DNA from: Desulfoferula sp040751985
GTDB lineage: Bacteria; Desulfobacterota; Desulfarculia; Desulfarculales; Desulfarculaceae
Assembly: GCA_040751985.1 (NCBI GenBank)
Contig: JBFMFU010000066.1
Coordinates: 31,930-95,929, forward strand
Direction: 5' to 3'
Length of the DNA stretch: 64,000 bases
In this document: positions 49,545-58,194 of the stretch, one piece after another
Numbering within the stretch: position 1 is the first letter of the stretch
Layout: each line of letters begins with the position of its first letter
Notes under the pieces: generated by a model
What the model was told of the DNA's origin: nothing
The model's input: only the letters and a program-made list of their open reading frames with translations
The model's database searches: none
Made by a program: the position numbers and the translations under genes

Positions 49545-50389
49545 GGCTTCACCTCCTGCACCTTCAACTCGTCGCTGACGAACTCCCTGAGCTTGGACTG
49601 CACGAACTGGCCCAGGGTGGCGGCGCTGGCCTGGCAGGAGGAGCAGCGGCCCCGCAGGGAGACCAGCACCTGGTCGCCGTCGATGTCGATCAGCTCGATG
49701 TCGCCGCCGTCGGCCTTGAGGGCCGGGCGCACCTCGCGCTCCAGGGTCTGCTCTATGAGCTTCATCTTCTGGATGTTGGTCAGGGGTTTCTTGGCCGGGG
49801 CCGGCTTGGGCGGCACCACCTTGGGGGTCACCGACCAGAGCTGGTCCAGGATGGCCTGGATCTTGTCGTGGCACTCGCCGCAGCCGCCGCCGGCCTTGGT
49901 GTAGTTGGTGATCTCCTCCACGGTGTGCAGGTCGTTGTCGGCCGCCACCTTCTGGATCTCCTTGTCGGTGACCCCGAAGCACTGGCAGACCACCTCGCCC
50001 TCGGCCTGGGGCAGGGGCTCCAGGCCGCGGTAGTTGCGGATGGCCGCGGCCAGGGCCTCCTCGCCCATCACCGAGCAGTGCATCTTCTCCTTGGGCAGCC
50101 CGCCCAGGAACTCGGCGATGTCCCGGTTGGTGATCTTCTCGGCCTCCTCCAGGGTCTTGCCCTTGATCAGCTCGGTCAGGGCGCTGCTGGAGGCGATGGC
50201 CGACGCGCAGCCGAAGGTCTGGAACTTGGCGTCGGCGATGCGGCCGTCCTGGTCCAGCTTGAAGGTGAGCTTAAGCGCGTCGCCGCAGGCCAAGGAGCCC
50301 ACCTCGCCCACCCCGTCGGCGTCGGGTATCTCGCCCACGTTGAGCGGGTTGCTGAAGTATTGCTTGACCTTGTCCGTGTATTCCCACAT
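49541..50389 (-). CDS. nifU: Fe-S cluster assembly scaffold NifU, three-domain
   Basis: Scaffold protein for Fe-S clusters, 282 aa. The N-terminal IscU-like domain (1-125) has VGSLACGDALKL, FGCASAIASSSALTELI and KMHCSVMGEEAL (the three cluster Cys). The central BFD-like [2Fe-2S] domain (about 133-185) has CQCFGVTDKEI and GGGCGECHDKI. The C-terminal Nfu domain (about 210-282) has VRPALKADGGDIELIDI and GRCSSCQASAATL. It is co-transcribed with nifS and 22 bp after methylmalonyl-CoA epimerase. Confidence 0.96.
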   Translation of the reverse strand: MWEYTDKVKQYFSNPLNVGEIPDADGVGEVGSLACGDALKLTFKLDQDGRIADAKFQTFGCASAIASSSALTELIKGKTLEEAEKITNRDIAEFLGGLPKEKMHCSVMGEEALAAAIRNYRGLEPLPQAEGEVVCQCFGVTDKEIQKVAADNDLHTVEEITNYTKAGGGCGECHDKIQAILDQLWSVTPKVVPPKPAPAKKPLTNIQKMKLIEQTLEREVRPALKADGGDIELIDIDGDQVLVSLRGRCSSCQASAATLGQFVQSKLREFVSDELKVQEVKP

Positions 50390-50411
50390 TACGATTTCTC
50401 CTGGGCGGGGG

Positions 50412-50819
50412 CTAATGGCCCTGGGGGTATTCCACCAGCTCGATCAGTACGCCGTGGGTGGCCTTGGGGTGCAGGAACACCACCCGGCTGTGATGGGCGC
50501 CGGGGCGGGGCCCGTCGCTGGTCAGGGGCACGCCCTTGGCCTTTAGCTCGGCCACGGCCTGGTCGATGTCGTCCACCTCGAAGGCCAGGTGGTGAATGCC
50601 TTCGCCGCGGTTGGCGATGTACTTATTCATCACGCCCTCGGGGGTGGTGCTCATCACCAGCTCCAGGGAGGTGTCGCCCACCGGGATGAAGCCGGTCTTG
50701 AGCTCGCCCACGGTGTCCGTGGAGGCCACCTGCATGGGCAGGGTCTCGGTGTAAAGCTTGGCCACCTCATCCATATCCTTCACCGCCACGCCGATATGCG
50801 CCAACCGCTTGATTTTCAT
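50412..50819 (-). CDS. mce: Methylmalonyl-CoA epimerase
   Basis: Interconverts (R)- and (S)-methylmalonyl-CoA in propionate metabolism. It is 135 aa, the usual size for this glyoxalase-fold enzyme. RLAHIGVAVKDMDEVAKLY has the first metal His, SLELVMSTTPEG the Glu, GEGIHHLAFEVDDID the second His, and VLIELVEYPQGH the last Glu. The mutase is not in this window. The carboxyltransferase at 16649 might belong to the same propionyl-CoA route. Confidence 0.93.
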   Translation of the reverse strand: MKIKRLAHIGVAVKDMDEVAKLYTETLPMQVASTDTVGELKTGFIPVGDTSLELVMSTTPEGVMNKYIANRGEGIHHLAFEVDDIDQAVAELKAKGVPLTSDGPRPGAHHSRVVFLHPKATHGVLIELVEYPQGH

Positions 50820-50886
50820 GACACCCCCGCCTGGGGCCCAGGCCCGTCATAGGTTATTGATAGGTAAAAAAGAGCCACCTCAAATA

Positions 50887-51726
50887 TTAGTGGGTCGCCC
50901 GTGGCTTGGCAAGTGCGGCCGCGGGCACGCGGGCCGTGCCCTTAAAGAAGGTATAGAGGAAGGTGCCGCCCTGGGCGGCGGTGTCGTGCAGCTGATTTAT
51001 ACCCCGCTCCCAGGCGGCCGCGGTCATCATGCCCGCGGCCAGGGCTCGGTCGCGCACGCCCTCCACCATGGGGATGATGGTGCGGCGCACGAAGCCCTCC
51101 ACCCAGGCCGGCCGCGAGGCGTCGCAGTACACCACCCGCGGGCCCACCGCTATTTCTTCCAGCCCGGCCGCCCGCAGCAGCGGGTACAGCCGCCGGCCGA
51201 TGAGCGAGTCGCCGCCCAGGGCGGCCTGGCAGTCGATGAGGCACTGCCAGGCGCGCCGGGCCTCGGCGCCCGAGGGGTGGTAGTAGCAGGAGCCGTGGTC
51301 GCCCTCGATCACGGTCACCGTGCCGCCGGGACGGACCAGCCGGGCCAGGCCGGCCAGAGCCTCCAGGGGCCGGGTCAGGTGCTCCAGCACGAAGCAGACG
51401 AACAGGTGGTCGAAGCTGGCCGGGGCCAGGGGCGGGTGGTACAGGTCGCCGCGCACGAAGCGGATATTGCGCCAGCCCTGGGCCCGGGCCTGGGCCGCGG
51501 CCTGGTCCAGGGACTCGGCCGAGATGTCCAGGCAGGTGAAGGACGCCTGGGGGCTGCCCTCCATCAAAAAGCGGGTCTGGGAGCCCACCCCGCTGCCGGC
51601 CTCCAGCACCCTGGCGCCGGCCGGATAGCGGGTGTCGTGGTGCAGCAGCTCAGCCAGGGTGCCGGCCTGGTCGGCCAGGCGCTCGGCCTCGCGCGGGGTG
51701 TAGCCATGTACGTAGGCGTCGGGCAT
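50887..51726 (-). CDS. Class I SAM-dependent methyltransferase
   Basis: A 279-aa methyltransferase of the UbiE/Methyltransf_11/31 kind. SAM-binding motif VLEAGSGVGSQTRFL, motif II FTCLDISAESLDQA, NIRFVRGDLYHPPLAPASFDHLFVCFVLEHLTRP, and GGTVTVIEGDHG. The segment YVHGYTPREAERLADQA at the N-terminus is typical of members in several anaerobes. It is 6 bp from the next methyltransferase-like gene. Substrate unknown. Confidence 0.87.
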   Translation of the reverse strand: MPDAYVHGYTPREAERLADQAGTLAELLHHDTRYPAGARVLEAGSGVGSQTRFLMEGSPQASFTCLDISAESLDQAAAQARAQGWRNIRFVRGDLYHPPLAPASFDHLFVCFVLEHLTRPLEALAGLARLVRPGGTVTVIEGDHGSCYYHPSGAEARRAWQCLIDCQAALGGDSLIGRRLYPLLRAAGLEEIAVGPRVVYCDASRPAWVEGFVRRTIIPMVEGVRDRALAAGMMTAAAWERGINQLHDTAAQGGTFLYTFFKGTARVPAAALAKPRATH

Positions 51727-51732
51727 GGGAGA

Positions 51733-52338
51733 TTATTTACCGCAAAACGGCACCAGCGGCACCTTTCGCGCGTACTCCCGATACGCCTGGCCGAACTGCC
51801 GGCGCAGGCGATTCTCCTCGTGCCAGGTGCCCAGGGCGATGTAGACGCTCATTAGCAGCGAGATGAGCACGTCCGCGGGTCCGTTGTGGCTGCGGGCCCA
51901 GACCACGATCATGGCCGAGACGTGCATGGGGTGGCGCATGTAGGCGTAGGCCCCGCGGCTGATCAGGCGCTGGGGCCGCGGCTGGTGGCTCAGGGAGTCG
52001 CTGAGGCCGAAGAGGTCGAAGCCGCCCTGGGAAAAGCTCCAGGAGGACCAGAGCAAGAGGAAGCCGGACCAGCTCAAAAGGATAAGTTGGACCCAGAGCC
52101 AGGGCCGCGGCCAGAGAAAGGGCAGCAGCGCCCCCTGGCCGATGCTGTAGATTGCCAGGGGATAGAAGGTGATCAGAGAGAAAAGCGAGTAGAGCAGGCG
52201 GTACTGGCTGGTGCTCAGGCGCACGACCCGCTGCAGCCGCGGCCGCAGGAAGTCGGCCAGGAGCAGGCTGTGCAGGCCGCACCAGGCGGCCCAGGCCAGG
52301 CCCAGGACAAACAGTTGGGCGGGAACGGATGGGGGCAA
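51733..52338 (-). CDS. Membrane methyltransferase-like protein (ICMT/PEMT/NnrU group)
   Basis: A 201-aa integral membrane protein with about five helices. The C-terminal signature RGAYAYMRHPMHVSAMIVVWA followed by EENRLRRQFGQAYREYARKVP is that of isoprenylcysteine-methyltransferase-like enzymes, where the RHP and EE residues bind SAM. It forms a pair with the soluble methyltransferase. The substrate may be a lipid or quinone-like molecule, but this is a guess. Confidence 0.8.
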   Translation of the reverse strand: MPPSVPAQLFVLGLAWAAWCGLHSLLLADFLRPRLQRVVRLSTSQYRLLYSLFSLITFYPLAIYSIGQGALLPFLWPRPWLWVQLILLSWSGFLLLWSSWSFSQGGFDLFGLSDSLSHQPRPQRLISRGAYAYMRHPMHVSAMIVVWARSHNGPADVLISLLMSVYIALGTWHEENRLRRQFGQAYREYARKVPLVPFCGK

Positions 52339-52473
52339 GGCGGCCTCCGGCGAGGGTTGCCTTCAACCTAAGACCGCCGGCGGCCCCGGTCAAGCGCGCG
52401 CATTGACTGGGGCCGCGTATGGCCGTAGGATGGATTGGGGCCGCGGGGGCCCGCAACGGAGAGAAACAGACCG

Positions 52474-53787
52474 ATGATCGCGCGCTACACCCTGCCCGAG
52501 ATGGGCCGCATCTGGACCGACGAGCACCGCTACGCCAAGTGGCTGCAGGTGGAGCTGGCCGCCTGCCGGGCCTGGCGCCAGCTGGGCCGCATCCCGGCCG
52601 AGGCCCTCAAAGAGATAGAAGACAAGGCGGCCTTCGAGGTAGAGCGCGTGGAGGAAATCGAGGCCCAGACCCGCCACGACGTGATCGCCTTTCTGACCAA
52701 CCTGGCCGAGCACGTGGGTCCGGCCAGCCGCTACGTGCACCTGGGGCTCACCTCCAGCGACGTGCTGGACACGGCCTACGCCCTGTTGATCAAGGAGTCG
52801 GGCCAGCTCATCCTGGCCGCCCTGGACCGGCTGCTGGCGGCGCTCAAGGCCCGGGCCCTGGAGCACAAGTACACCCTGCAGATGGGCCGGAGCCACGGCA
52901 TCCACGCCGAGCCGGTGACCTTCGGGGTGAAGCTGGCAGGCTTCTACGCCGAGTTCAGCCGGGACCGCGGCCGCCTGGAGCGGGCCATCGCCGCGGCGGC
53001 CCGGGGCAAGATCAGCGGCGCGGTGGGCACCTACGCCAATGTTTCGCCGGAGGTGGAGCGCCTGGTCATGGCCGAGCTGGGGCTGGCCCCGGCGGTGGCC
53101 TCCACCCAGGTGGTGGCCCGCGACGGCCTGGCCGAGTACTTCTGCACCCTGGCCATCATCGGCGGGGCCATCGAGCGCCTGGCCGTGGAGATACGCCATT
53201 TGCAGCGCACCGAGGTGCTGGAGGCCGAGGAGGCCTTTGCCAAGGGCCAGAAGGGCTCCAGCGCCATGCCCCACAAGCGCAACCCCATCGCCAGCGAGAA
53301 CCTCTCGGGCCAGGTGCGCCTGCTCAGGGCCTACGCCCTGGCCGCCCTGGAGGACATGGCCCTGTGGCACGAGCGGGACATCAGCCACTCCTCGGTGGAG
53401 CGCACCATCGGGCCGGACGCGGACATCCTGTGCCACTACTGCCTGCACCGCCTGGCCGGGCTGGTGGAGAAGCTGGTGGTGTACCCCGAGAACATGCAGA
53501 GGAACCTGGAGCTGACCGGCGGGCTGATCCACTCCCAGCAGGTGCTCCTGGCCCTGGCCCAGAGCGGGCTGAGCCGCGAGGACGCCTACCGGCTGGTGCA
53601 GAAGCACGCCATGGACACCTGGACCCAGGGCGGCTCCTTCCGGGAGCGCCTGGCCGCCGACCCCAAGGTGCGCGCGGCCCTGGGAGAGCGGACCGAGCAG
53701 GCGCTGGGGGAGATGTTCGACCCCCGCCAACACCTGGCCCAGGTGGACTATATCTTCGAGCAGGTGCTGGGGCCGCAGCCGGCCTGA
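52474..53787 (+). CDS. purB: Adenylosuccinate lyase
   Basis: Cleaves SAICAR and adenylosuccinate in purine synthesis. It is 437 aa from the ATG at 52474. Fumarase/aspartase-superfamily signatures are LGLTSSDVLDTAYAL, QMGRSHGIHAEPVTFG (catalytic His), and GSSAMPHKRNPIASENLSG, the flexible signature loop with the catalytic Ser. The bacterial short form begins IARYTLPEMGRIWTDEHRYAKWL. It is followed by a lipoprotein gene 16 bp away. Confidence 0.96.
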   Translation: MIARYTLPEMGRIWTDEHRYAKWLQVELAACRAWRQLGRIPAEALKEIEDKAAFEVERVEEIEAQTRHDVIAFLTNLAEHVGPASRYVHLGLTSSDVLDTAYALLIKESGQLILAALDRLLAALKARALEHKYTLQMGRSHGIHAEPVTFGVKLAGFYAEFSRDRGRLERAIAAAARGKISGAVGTYANVSPEVERLVMAELGLAPAVASTQVVARDGLAEYFCTLAIIGGAIERLAVEIRHLQRTEVLEAEEAFAKGQKGSSAMPHKRNPIASENLSGQVRLLRAYALAALEDMALWHERDISHSSVERTIGPDADILCHYCLHRLAGLVEKLVVYPENMQRNLELTGGLIHSQQVLLALAQSGLSREDAYRLVQKHAMDTWTQGGSFRERLAADPKVRAALGERTEQALGEMFDPRQHLAQVDYIFEQVLGPQPA

Positions 53788-53803
53788 GCAGGGGAGGGAC
53801 CCC

Positions 53804-54445
53804 ATGAATCTGGCGCGCAAGACGGTGGTGATCGGGCTGGCGCTGGTGGCCTTGGCCCTGGCCGGCTGCCAAAAGGCCGGCGAGCTGGTCAGCGAGTTCA
53901 ACCCCAATCTCAGCGCTCCGGACCAGGCCCTGCAGGCGGTGCTGGACCGCTACCTGGTGCGGGGCGCCATCCGCCAGGGCCCGGCCACGGAGATGCTGCT
54001 CACGGTGCTGCCGGCCAACATGGCCGTGCGCCGGGCCTGGACGCTGCGCCGGGCCCAGGCCTACGGCTGGAGCGCGGACCGCCAGCACAAGGAGCTGGCC
54101 GACCAGGCCAAGGAGTTCGCGGCCAACATCGTGGTGGCGGCCAGCGTGTACGTGCCCGAGCGCAAGTGGAACGACCTGGACCGGCCCAACTCCACCTGGC
54201 GGGCGTTTCTGGTCAACGCCAAGGGCCAGCGCCAGCCGCCCAAGGACGTGCGGCGCATCAGCCAGCGCACGGCCATCAACGAGGCCATCCATCCCTTCTG
54301 GGACCCCTGGAGCCAGCTGTACCTGGCCAAGTTCTCCTGGATCGGCCAGGACGGCCAGCCCTTCCTGGCCCCAGGGGAGAAGACGGCCACCCTGCTGGTC
54401 ACCGGCCCGCCCGGCCGGGTGGAGCTGAAGCTCAGGGTGCGCTAG
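53804..54445 (+). CDS. Lipoprotein of unknown function
   Basis: A 213-aa predicted lipoprotein with signal and lipobox ALAGC (Cys22). The mature part has NIVVAASVYVPERKWNDLDRPNSTWRAFLVN and a C-terminal beta-rich segment (WIGQDGQPFLAPGEKTATLLV) suggestive of an immunoglobulin-like fold. No family recognised. It is probably co-transcribed with purB and ends at a bidirectional terminator. Confidence 0.7.
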   Translation: MNLARKTVVIGLALVALALAGCQKAGELVSEFNPNLSAPDQALQAVLDRYLVRGAIRQGPATEMLLTVLPANMAVRRAWTLRRAQAYGWSADRQHKELADQAKEFAANIVVAASVYVPERKWNDLDRPNSTWRAFLVNAKGQRQPPKDVRRISQRTAINEAIHPFWDPWSQLYLAKFSWIGQDGQPFLAPGEKTATLLVTGPPGRVELKLRVR

Positions 54446-54464
54446 AGCGCCCCGCGCTAAAAGA

Positions 54465-54491
54465 CAGGGCCCGCCGGGTTGGCGGGCCCTG
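54465..54491. terminator. Bidirectional terminator between convergent genes
   Basis: A perfect 11-bp stem CAGGGCCCGCC / GGCGGGCCCTG with loop GGGTT. On the plus strand it is followed by ATTCTTTT, and on the minus strand by TCTTTT, so it can serve both the lipoprotein gene and the convergent uspA-like gene. Confidence 0.8.
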
Positions 54492-54514
54492 ATTCTTTTC
54501 CCTGGCGGCCGGGC

Positions 54515-54976
54515 TCAGGCCGGCTGGGGCAGCCGCACCATCAGGCAGGAGCAGGGCGCCCGCCGACTGACCCGCTCGGCCACCGAGCCCAAGAGCACCA
54601 GCCCCACCCCGCTCAGGCCGTGGGAGCCCATCACCATCAGGTCGGCCCCGCTCGCCTTCAGGAAGTTCAGGATCTCGATGCTGGGGTGGCCGCGCCGCAG
54701 CTCCAGCTCCGGGTGCAGGTCCGGGGCCCGGCACAGATAGCGCTCAACGATGGCCGCCTCCAGGCGCTGGCGTATCTCCTGGTCGCTCAGGCGCCGGGGC
54801 TCGCGGGGGTCGCCGCCGGGCAAGAGGGGCAGCCCCGGCACCAGCACGTAGACCAGGCTCAGGCGGGCCTGGTCCCGCCGGGCCTGCTCCGCGGCCACGG
54901 CAAAGGCCTGGTCGGCGTGGGCCGAGAAGTCCACCCCGCAGACGATGTGGCGGTAGCAGGACAAGTCAACCCTCAT
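54515..54976 (-). CDS. Universal stress protein, UspA family
   Basis: A 153-aa nucleotide-binding stress protein. HIVCGVDFSAHADQAFAVAAEQA at the start and MVMGSHGLSGVGLVLLGSVAERVSRRAPCSCLMV at the end are the family signatures; the usual G-x2-G-x9-G-S/T ATP loop is present in form. The first codons (MRV) are encoded by the terminal repeat of the neighbouring mobile-like element. The conserved core starts only at residue 8 (YRHIVCGVDFS), so the original start and promoter may have been replaced by the insertion. Confidence 0.88.
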   Translation of the reverse strand: MRVDLSCYRHIVCGVDFSAHADQAFAVAAEQARRDQARLSLVYVLVPGLPLLPGGDPREPRRLSDQEIRQRLEAAIVERYLCRAPDLHPELELRRGHPSIEILNFLKASGADLMVMGSHGLSGVGLVLLGSVAERVSRRAPCSCLMVRLPQPA

Positions 54977-55321
54977 ATTTCATGAGGGTTGTGCGTCCGG
55001 CTGCGCCAGCCACCGGCACACTGCGTTGCTGGCTGCGCTCGGGCCTCGACGTAGCTTTAGCTACGCCTGCGGCCCTCGCTTGCCACCGGCGGGCCGCCGG
55101 GGGCAAAGCGGGTCGAGAGGCCGCCTGCCTTCGTCGGCCATCAATGCTCCCGCCAAAGGGCCTTGGCCGCCCGAGCCTTGGGCCGCCTTGTTTGCCGGTG
55201 GCTGGCTGTGCCGGGCCAGGATGCAATCTGTACATTGATAACGCGGGTGCTCTTTTCATAAAAACCCATGAATACTGGTTCGTTGTTTAATGCCACCCAG
55301 CCCTCATGAAATATGAGGGCT
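54968..55321. mobile_element. MITE-like 354-bp element with hairpin inverted terminal repeats
   Basis: The ends carry CCCTCATATTTCATGAGGG (54970-54988) and its exact reverse complement (55301-55319). Each end is also a hairpin itself. Inside, GCCAGCCACCGGCA (about 55009) recurs inverted at about 55194, and a strong hairpin CGTAGC-TTTA-GCTACG lies within a GGGCC/GGCCC stem (55038-55074). No transposase or convincing gene is present. The left end overlaps the uspA start and the right end abuts the TetR stop, so insertion seems to have occurred between them. Confidence 0.6.
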
Positions 55322-55925
55322 AGGCCCTGACCATGGCGCAGAACAGGGTCTGCTGCCGGGCCAGGAACTCGGCGAAGTCCAGGCCGCGCCGCTTGAAGTG
55401 CCAGGACTTCAGCGACCAGGCGTGGCCGGCCACCACGATGTCGTAGGCCGCCAGGTCCGTGTCCAGGGCCTTGAACTCGCCCAGGGCCACGCCTTCGTCC
55501 AGGATGCGCTGGAACACCTCCACCGCCTCCTGCTCCAGCTGCATGATGCGCTTGCGGCCGGCCTTGTCCAGGGTCAGGGAGTCGCGGTAGACCAGCATCA
55601 CCTTGGGCGACTCCTCGTCCACCACCCGGTAGTAGGCGGCCATGGCCGCGCGCAGCCGGGCCTCGGCCGAGGCCCCGGCCGGGGGGCGGGCCTGCAGGCC
55701 GGCCTGGAAGCGCCCCTGCACCCGCTCCATGATTAGGAGCATGATGTCCGCCGGCTTCTTGACGAACTGATAGGTCACCGGCACGCTGATGCCGGCCTGG
55801 GCCGCTATCTCCTCGGCCGAGGCGGCCCGGCCCTTCTTCTCGTAGAGCGCCGCCGCCGCCTCCACGATGCGCTGGCGCATATCCTCAAGCTCTTGGTCTC
55901 CCTGCTGCGGCCTCACCTCCGCCAT
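55320..55925 (-). CDS. TetR/AcrR-family transcriptional regulator
   Basis: A 201-aa repressor-type protein. Helix-turn-helix region at about 18-62 (RIVEAAAALYEKKGRAASAEEIAAQAGISVPVTYQFVKKPADIMLLIME). The ligand-binding domain (about 75-200) resembles KstR2/FadR-like TetR members that sense acyl-CoA. The stop codon touches the terminal repeat of the MITE-like element. The target is not evident; the upstream genes on the same strand are a glycosyltransferase operon. Confidence 0.85.
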   Translation of the reverse strand: MAEVRPQQGDQELEDMRQRIVEAAAALYEKKGRAASAEEIAAQAGISVPVTYQFVKKPADIMLLIMERVQGRFQAGLQARPPAGASAEARLRAAMAAYYRVVDEESPKVMLVYRDSLTLDKAGRKRIMQLEQEAVEVFQRILDEGVALGEFKALDTDLAAYDIVVAGHAWSLKSWHFKRRGLDFAEFLARQQTLFCAMVRA

Positions 55926-56004
55926 AGCGCGCCCTCCTTTCTCTGTGTCTTCAGAGGTTGTCTATCTTTCATCTTATCATTAATCAGCGCCCCTGGGCCC
56001 GGCC

Positions 56005-56340
56005 TCAGGGGGCCAGGAGGACCTTCTGGCCGAAGCGCTGGGCCAGGGCCTCGGCCAGGCCCTGGGCCTGCTTCTCACCCCCCAGCTCCACCATCAGTTC
56101 CCCCTGGGGGCCCACCACCAGCCGGCCGAAGGCCTCCACCACCGGCTGCACCTCCTCGGGCTCCACGGTCCACCAGCCCTGGGTGCGCCGCAAGAGCTCC
56201 GGGCCCTTGAGCCGCCGGGGGGTGACCAGCTCGATCTCCCGGTACAGGGCGTCCCAGCCCACCTGGGCCGGAGCTTTGAGCACCGGGGTCACCGGGTCGT
56301 GGTAGATGCGGCAGCGGCCGAACAGGCGCAGGCGGATCAT
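56005..56340 (-). CDS. Hypothetical protein
   Basis: A 111-aa soluble protein (RLRLFGRCRIYHDPVTPVLKAP at the start, GPQGELMVELGGEKQAQGLAEALAQRF near the end). Its start overlaps the stop of the next upstream gene by 4 nt. No family recognised. It is the last gene of a three-gene operon headed by a glycosyltransferase. Confidence 0.6.
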   Translation of the reverse strand: MIRLRLFGRCRIYHDPVTPVLKAPAQVGWDALYREIELVTPRRLKGPELLRRTQGWWTVEPEEVQPVVEAFGRLVVGPQGELMVELGGEKQAQGLAEALAQRFGQKVLLAP

Positions 56341-56675
56341 GGGCCGGCCTCCCTGAGCGCCGCGGCCAGGCCTTCGTCGCCGGGCTGGGCCGCCAGGGGC
56401 GCCGCCACCCCGGCCTGGGCCAGCAGCCCGGCCAGGCCCAGGGCGTAGAGCCGGCCCGCGGCCTGGGGCTGCCGGGCCAGGCCCTGCCCCAGGGCCCGGG
56501 GCCAGGCGGCCATAAAGCGCTGCCGGGCCTGCTCCCGCCAGGCCCGCAGCCGCGGGTCCCAGGGCCCCAACCCGGCCGCGTTGAGCAGCTCGGCCTCGGC
56601 CTGCTCCAGGGCCGCGAAGACCCGGCGCAGGGCCTGCACCTGCGGGTCCCGGCCCCAGTCGTCGGCCCCCTTCAC
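56337..56675 (-). CDS. Hypothetical protein
   Basis: A 112-aa, Ala/Leu/Arg-rich, all-helical protein (QALRRVFAALEQAEAELLNAAGL, then LYALGLAGLLAQAGVAAPLAA). It overlaps both neighbours by 4 nt, so all three genes are translated together. No family recognised; it may be a partner of the glycosyltransferase. Confidence 0.6.
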   Translation of the reverse strand: MKGADDWGRDPQVQALRRVFAALEQAEAELLNAAGLGPWDPRLRAWREQARQRFMAAWPRALGQGLARQPQAAGRLYALGLAGLLAQAGVAAPLAAQPGDEGLAAALREAGP

Positions 56676-57841
56676 GCCGCGCCTCCGGCCACCTTCTGGT
56701 AAACCTCCAACAACCTACGGGTCAGTACCTCGGGGTCCAGGTGACGTTGCACCCACTGCCGGCCCGCCCGGCCCATCTCCCTGGCCCGCGCCGGGTCAGC
56801 CGCCAGCTCATCAGCCGCCTGGGCCAGGGCCGCCGCGTCGCCCGGCGGCAGCAGGCGCCCGTGCCGCCCCTCCAGCAGCCACTCGCCCACGCCGCCCACC
56901 GCCGCCGCCAGCACCGGCGTGCCGCAGAAGAGGGCCTCCACCCCCACCAGGCCGAAGGGCTCGGCCCACAGGCTGGGCAGCCACAGGCTCACGGCCCCGG
57001 CCAGGAGCCGGCCCATCCTAGCACGATCGGCCCAGCCCACCAAGCGCAGCCGGCCCTCCCTGGCCGCCGTGGTGGCGGCCAGCTCCTGGGCCAGGGGGCC
57101 GTCCCCGGCCACAATGAGGGGCAGGGGGCGCTCCAGCCTCTCCAGGGCGGCCAGGGCCACCCGCACCCCCTTGCGCCCCACCAGCCGCCCGGCCAAGAGA
57201 TGATAGGCCCCCGGCCCGGCCGCCTCGGCCGCCAACCCCTGGGGCCAGGGCGGCAGCACCCGCACCCGCTCCGCCGCCACCCCCGCCGCGGCCAGCTCCC
57301 CGGCCATGTAGTTGGACAGCACCGTCAGCCGGGCCAGGCCCCGCGTTGCCGCCAACCGCCGCCGGGTCAGGGCCAGCAGCCGCGCCCCGTACTCCTGGTC
57401 GCCGAAGCAGGCCAGGCAGTGGTCTCCCATGGGCCGGCCGCAGACCCCGCCGTCTGGCCGCAGCTTGCCCCGCCCCGGACAGAACAGGCGGTGATCCTGC
57501 ACCGTCATCACCGCCCCCGCCGCCCCCGCGGCCAGGGCCAGCAGCTCCGGGTCCATGATGTTGTGCAGGTGGATCACCTGGGGCCGGAACTCGGCCAAGA
57601 GCGCCGCCAGGCGACCCAGGGCCGCCTGCCCGCCCCGGCCGCGCAGCCCCTGGCGGTCCAGGCCCTTGACCCGCTGCCAGGGTCCCAGGCCCGCCCGCTC
57701 GTCGGACGGCAGGCTGCGGTCGTCCCGGCCCATTGCCCAGAGGGTCTCCACCCGGCCCTGCAGCCGGCCCAACATTGCCAGCAGATGCCGGTCCGCCCCG
57801 CCCCGGGCCGAGAGCCGGTCGCTCAGGTGCAGCACCCGCAT
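56672..57841 (-). CDS. Glycosyltransferase, GT4 family
   Basis: GT-B fold transferase, about 389 aa from the ATG at 57841 (MRVLHLSDRLSARGGADRHLL, the usual N-terminus). A TTG at 57859 with AGGAGGGG upstream is a possible alternative. The N-terminal half has a Cys-rich insert (CPGRGKLRPDGGVCGRPMGDHCLACFG) seen in a subset of GT4 enzymes. The C-terminal half has LLAGRLVGRKGVRVALAALE and the donor-site SLWAEPFGLVGVEALFCGTPVLA (EX7E). It heads an operon with two small unknown genes. Confidence 0.88.
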   Translation of the reverse strand: MRVLHLSDRLSARGGADRHLLAMLGRLQGRVETLWAMGRDDRSLPSDERAGLGPWQRVKGLDRQGLRGRGGQAALGRLAALLAEFRPQVIHLHNIMDPELLALAAGAAGAVMTVQDHRLFCPGRGKLRPDGGVCGRPMGDHCLACFGDQEYGARLLALTRRRLAATRGLARLTVLSNYMAGELAAAGVAAERVRVLPPWPQGLAAEAAGPGAYHLLAGRLVGRKGVRVALAALERLERPLPLIVAGDGPLAQELAATTAAREGRLRLVGWADRARMGRLLAGAVSLWLPSLWAEPFGLVGVEALFCGTPVLAAAVGGVGEWLLEGRHGRLLPPGDAAALAQAADELAADPARAREMGRAGRQWVQRHLDPEVLTRRLLEVYQKVAGGAA

Positions 57842-57859
57842 GCGCCCTTTGGCCTCCAA

Positions 57860-58190
57860 AAACCCCTCCTGCCTGCCTCTGGGTCATACCGCATAAAATT
57901 TTTTTAATAAACCAGCACCTGCCGAGAGGGGGCGTGCCCCAGGGCCCCAGCGATCCCGGCCCCCTAAACCCCGTCTCAAATTAGGGCTTTGCCCCTGTTT
58001 CCGACCGCCTTAAAATAATTCATAATTATCAATACGTTGTCCCCTAGCCCTGGTCCCGCCCCGCCCTGCAAATCAGTACGCTGGCTCCACTTTGGCCTTA
58101 ATCGCCGGGTCCCCAAGGTTGCCGCGGCCTTATCGGTCTAATGCCAATAATTCTCAAAAAATTCATTCCTCGCCAAAAAAATGCAACAAG
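57860..58190. other. Intergenic region with an AT-rich palindrome
   Basis: No gene is seen between the glycosyltransferase and the nrdD promoter. A palindrome ATAATT-CAT-AATTAT lies at 58015-58029 in an AT-rich patch, a possible regulator site. Confidence 0.4.
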
Positions 58191-58194
58191 GGGC

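Noticed and set aside
54982..55290. A 102-codon frame inside the 354-bp element
   Set aside because: It spans the hairpins of the element, lacks a ribosome-binding site and reads Cys/Arg-rich low-complexity sequence.
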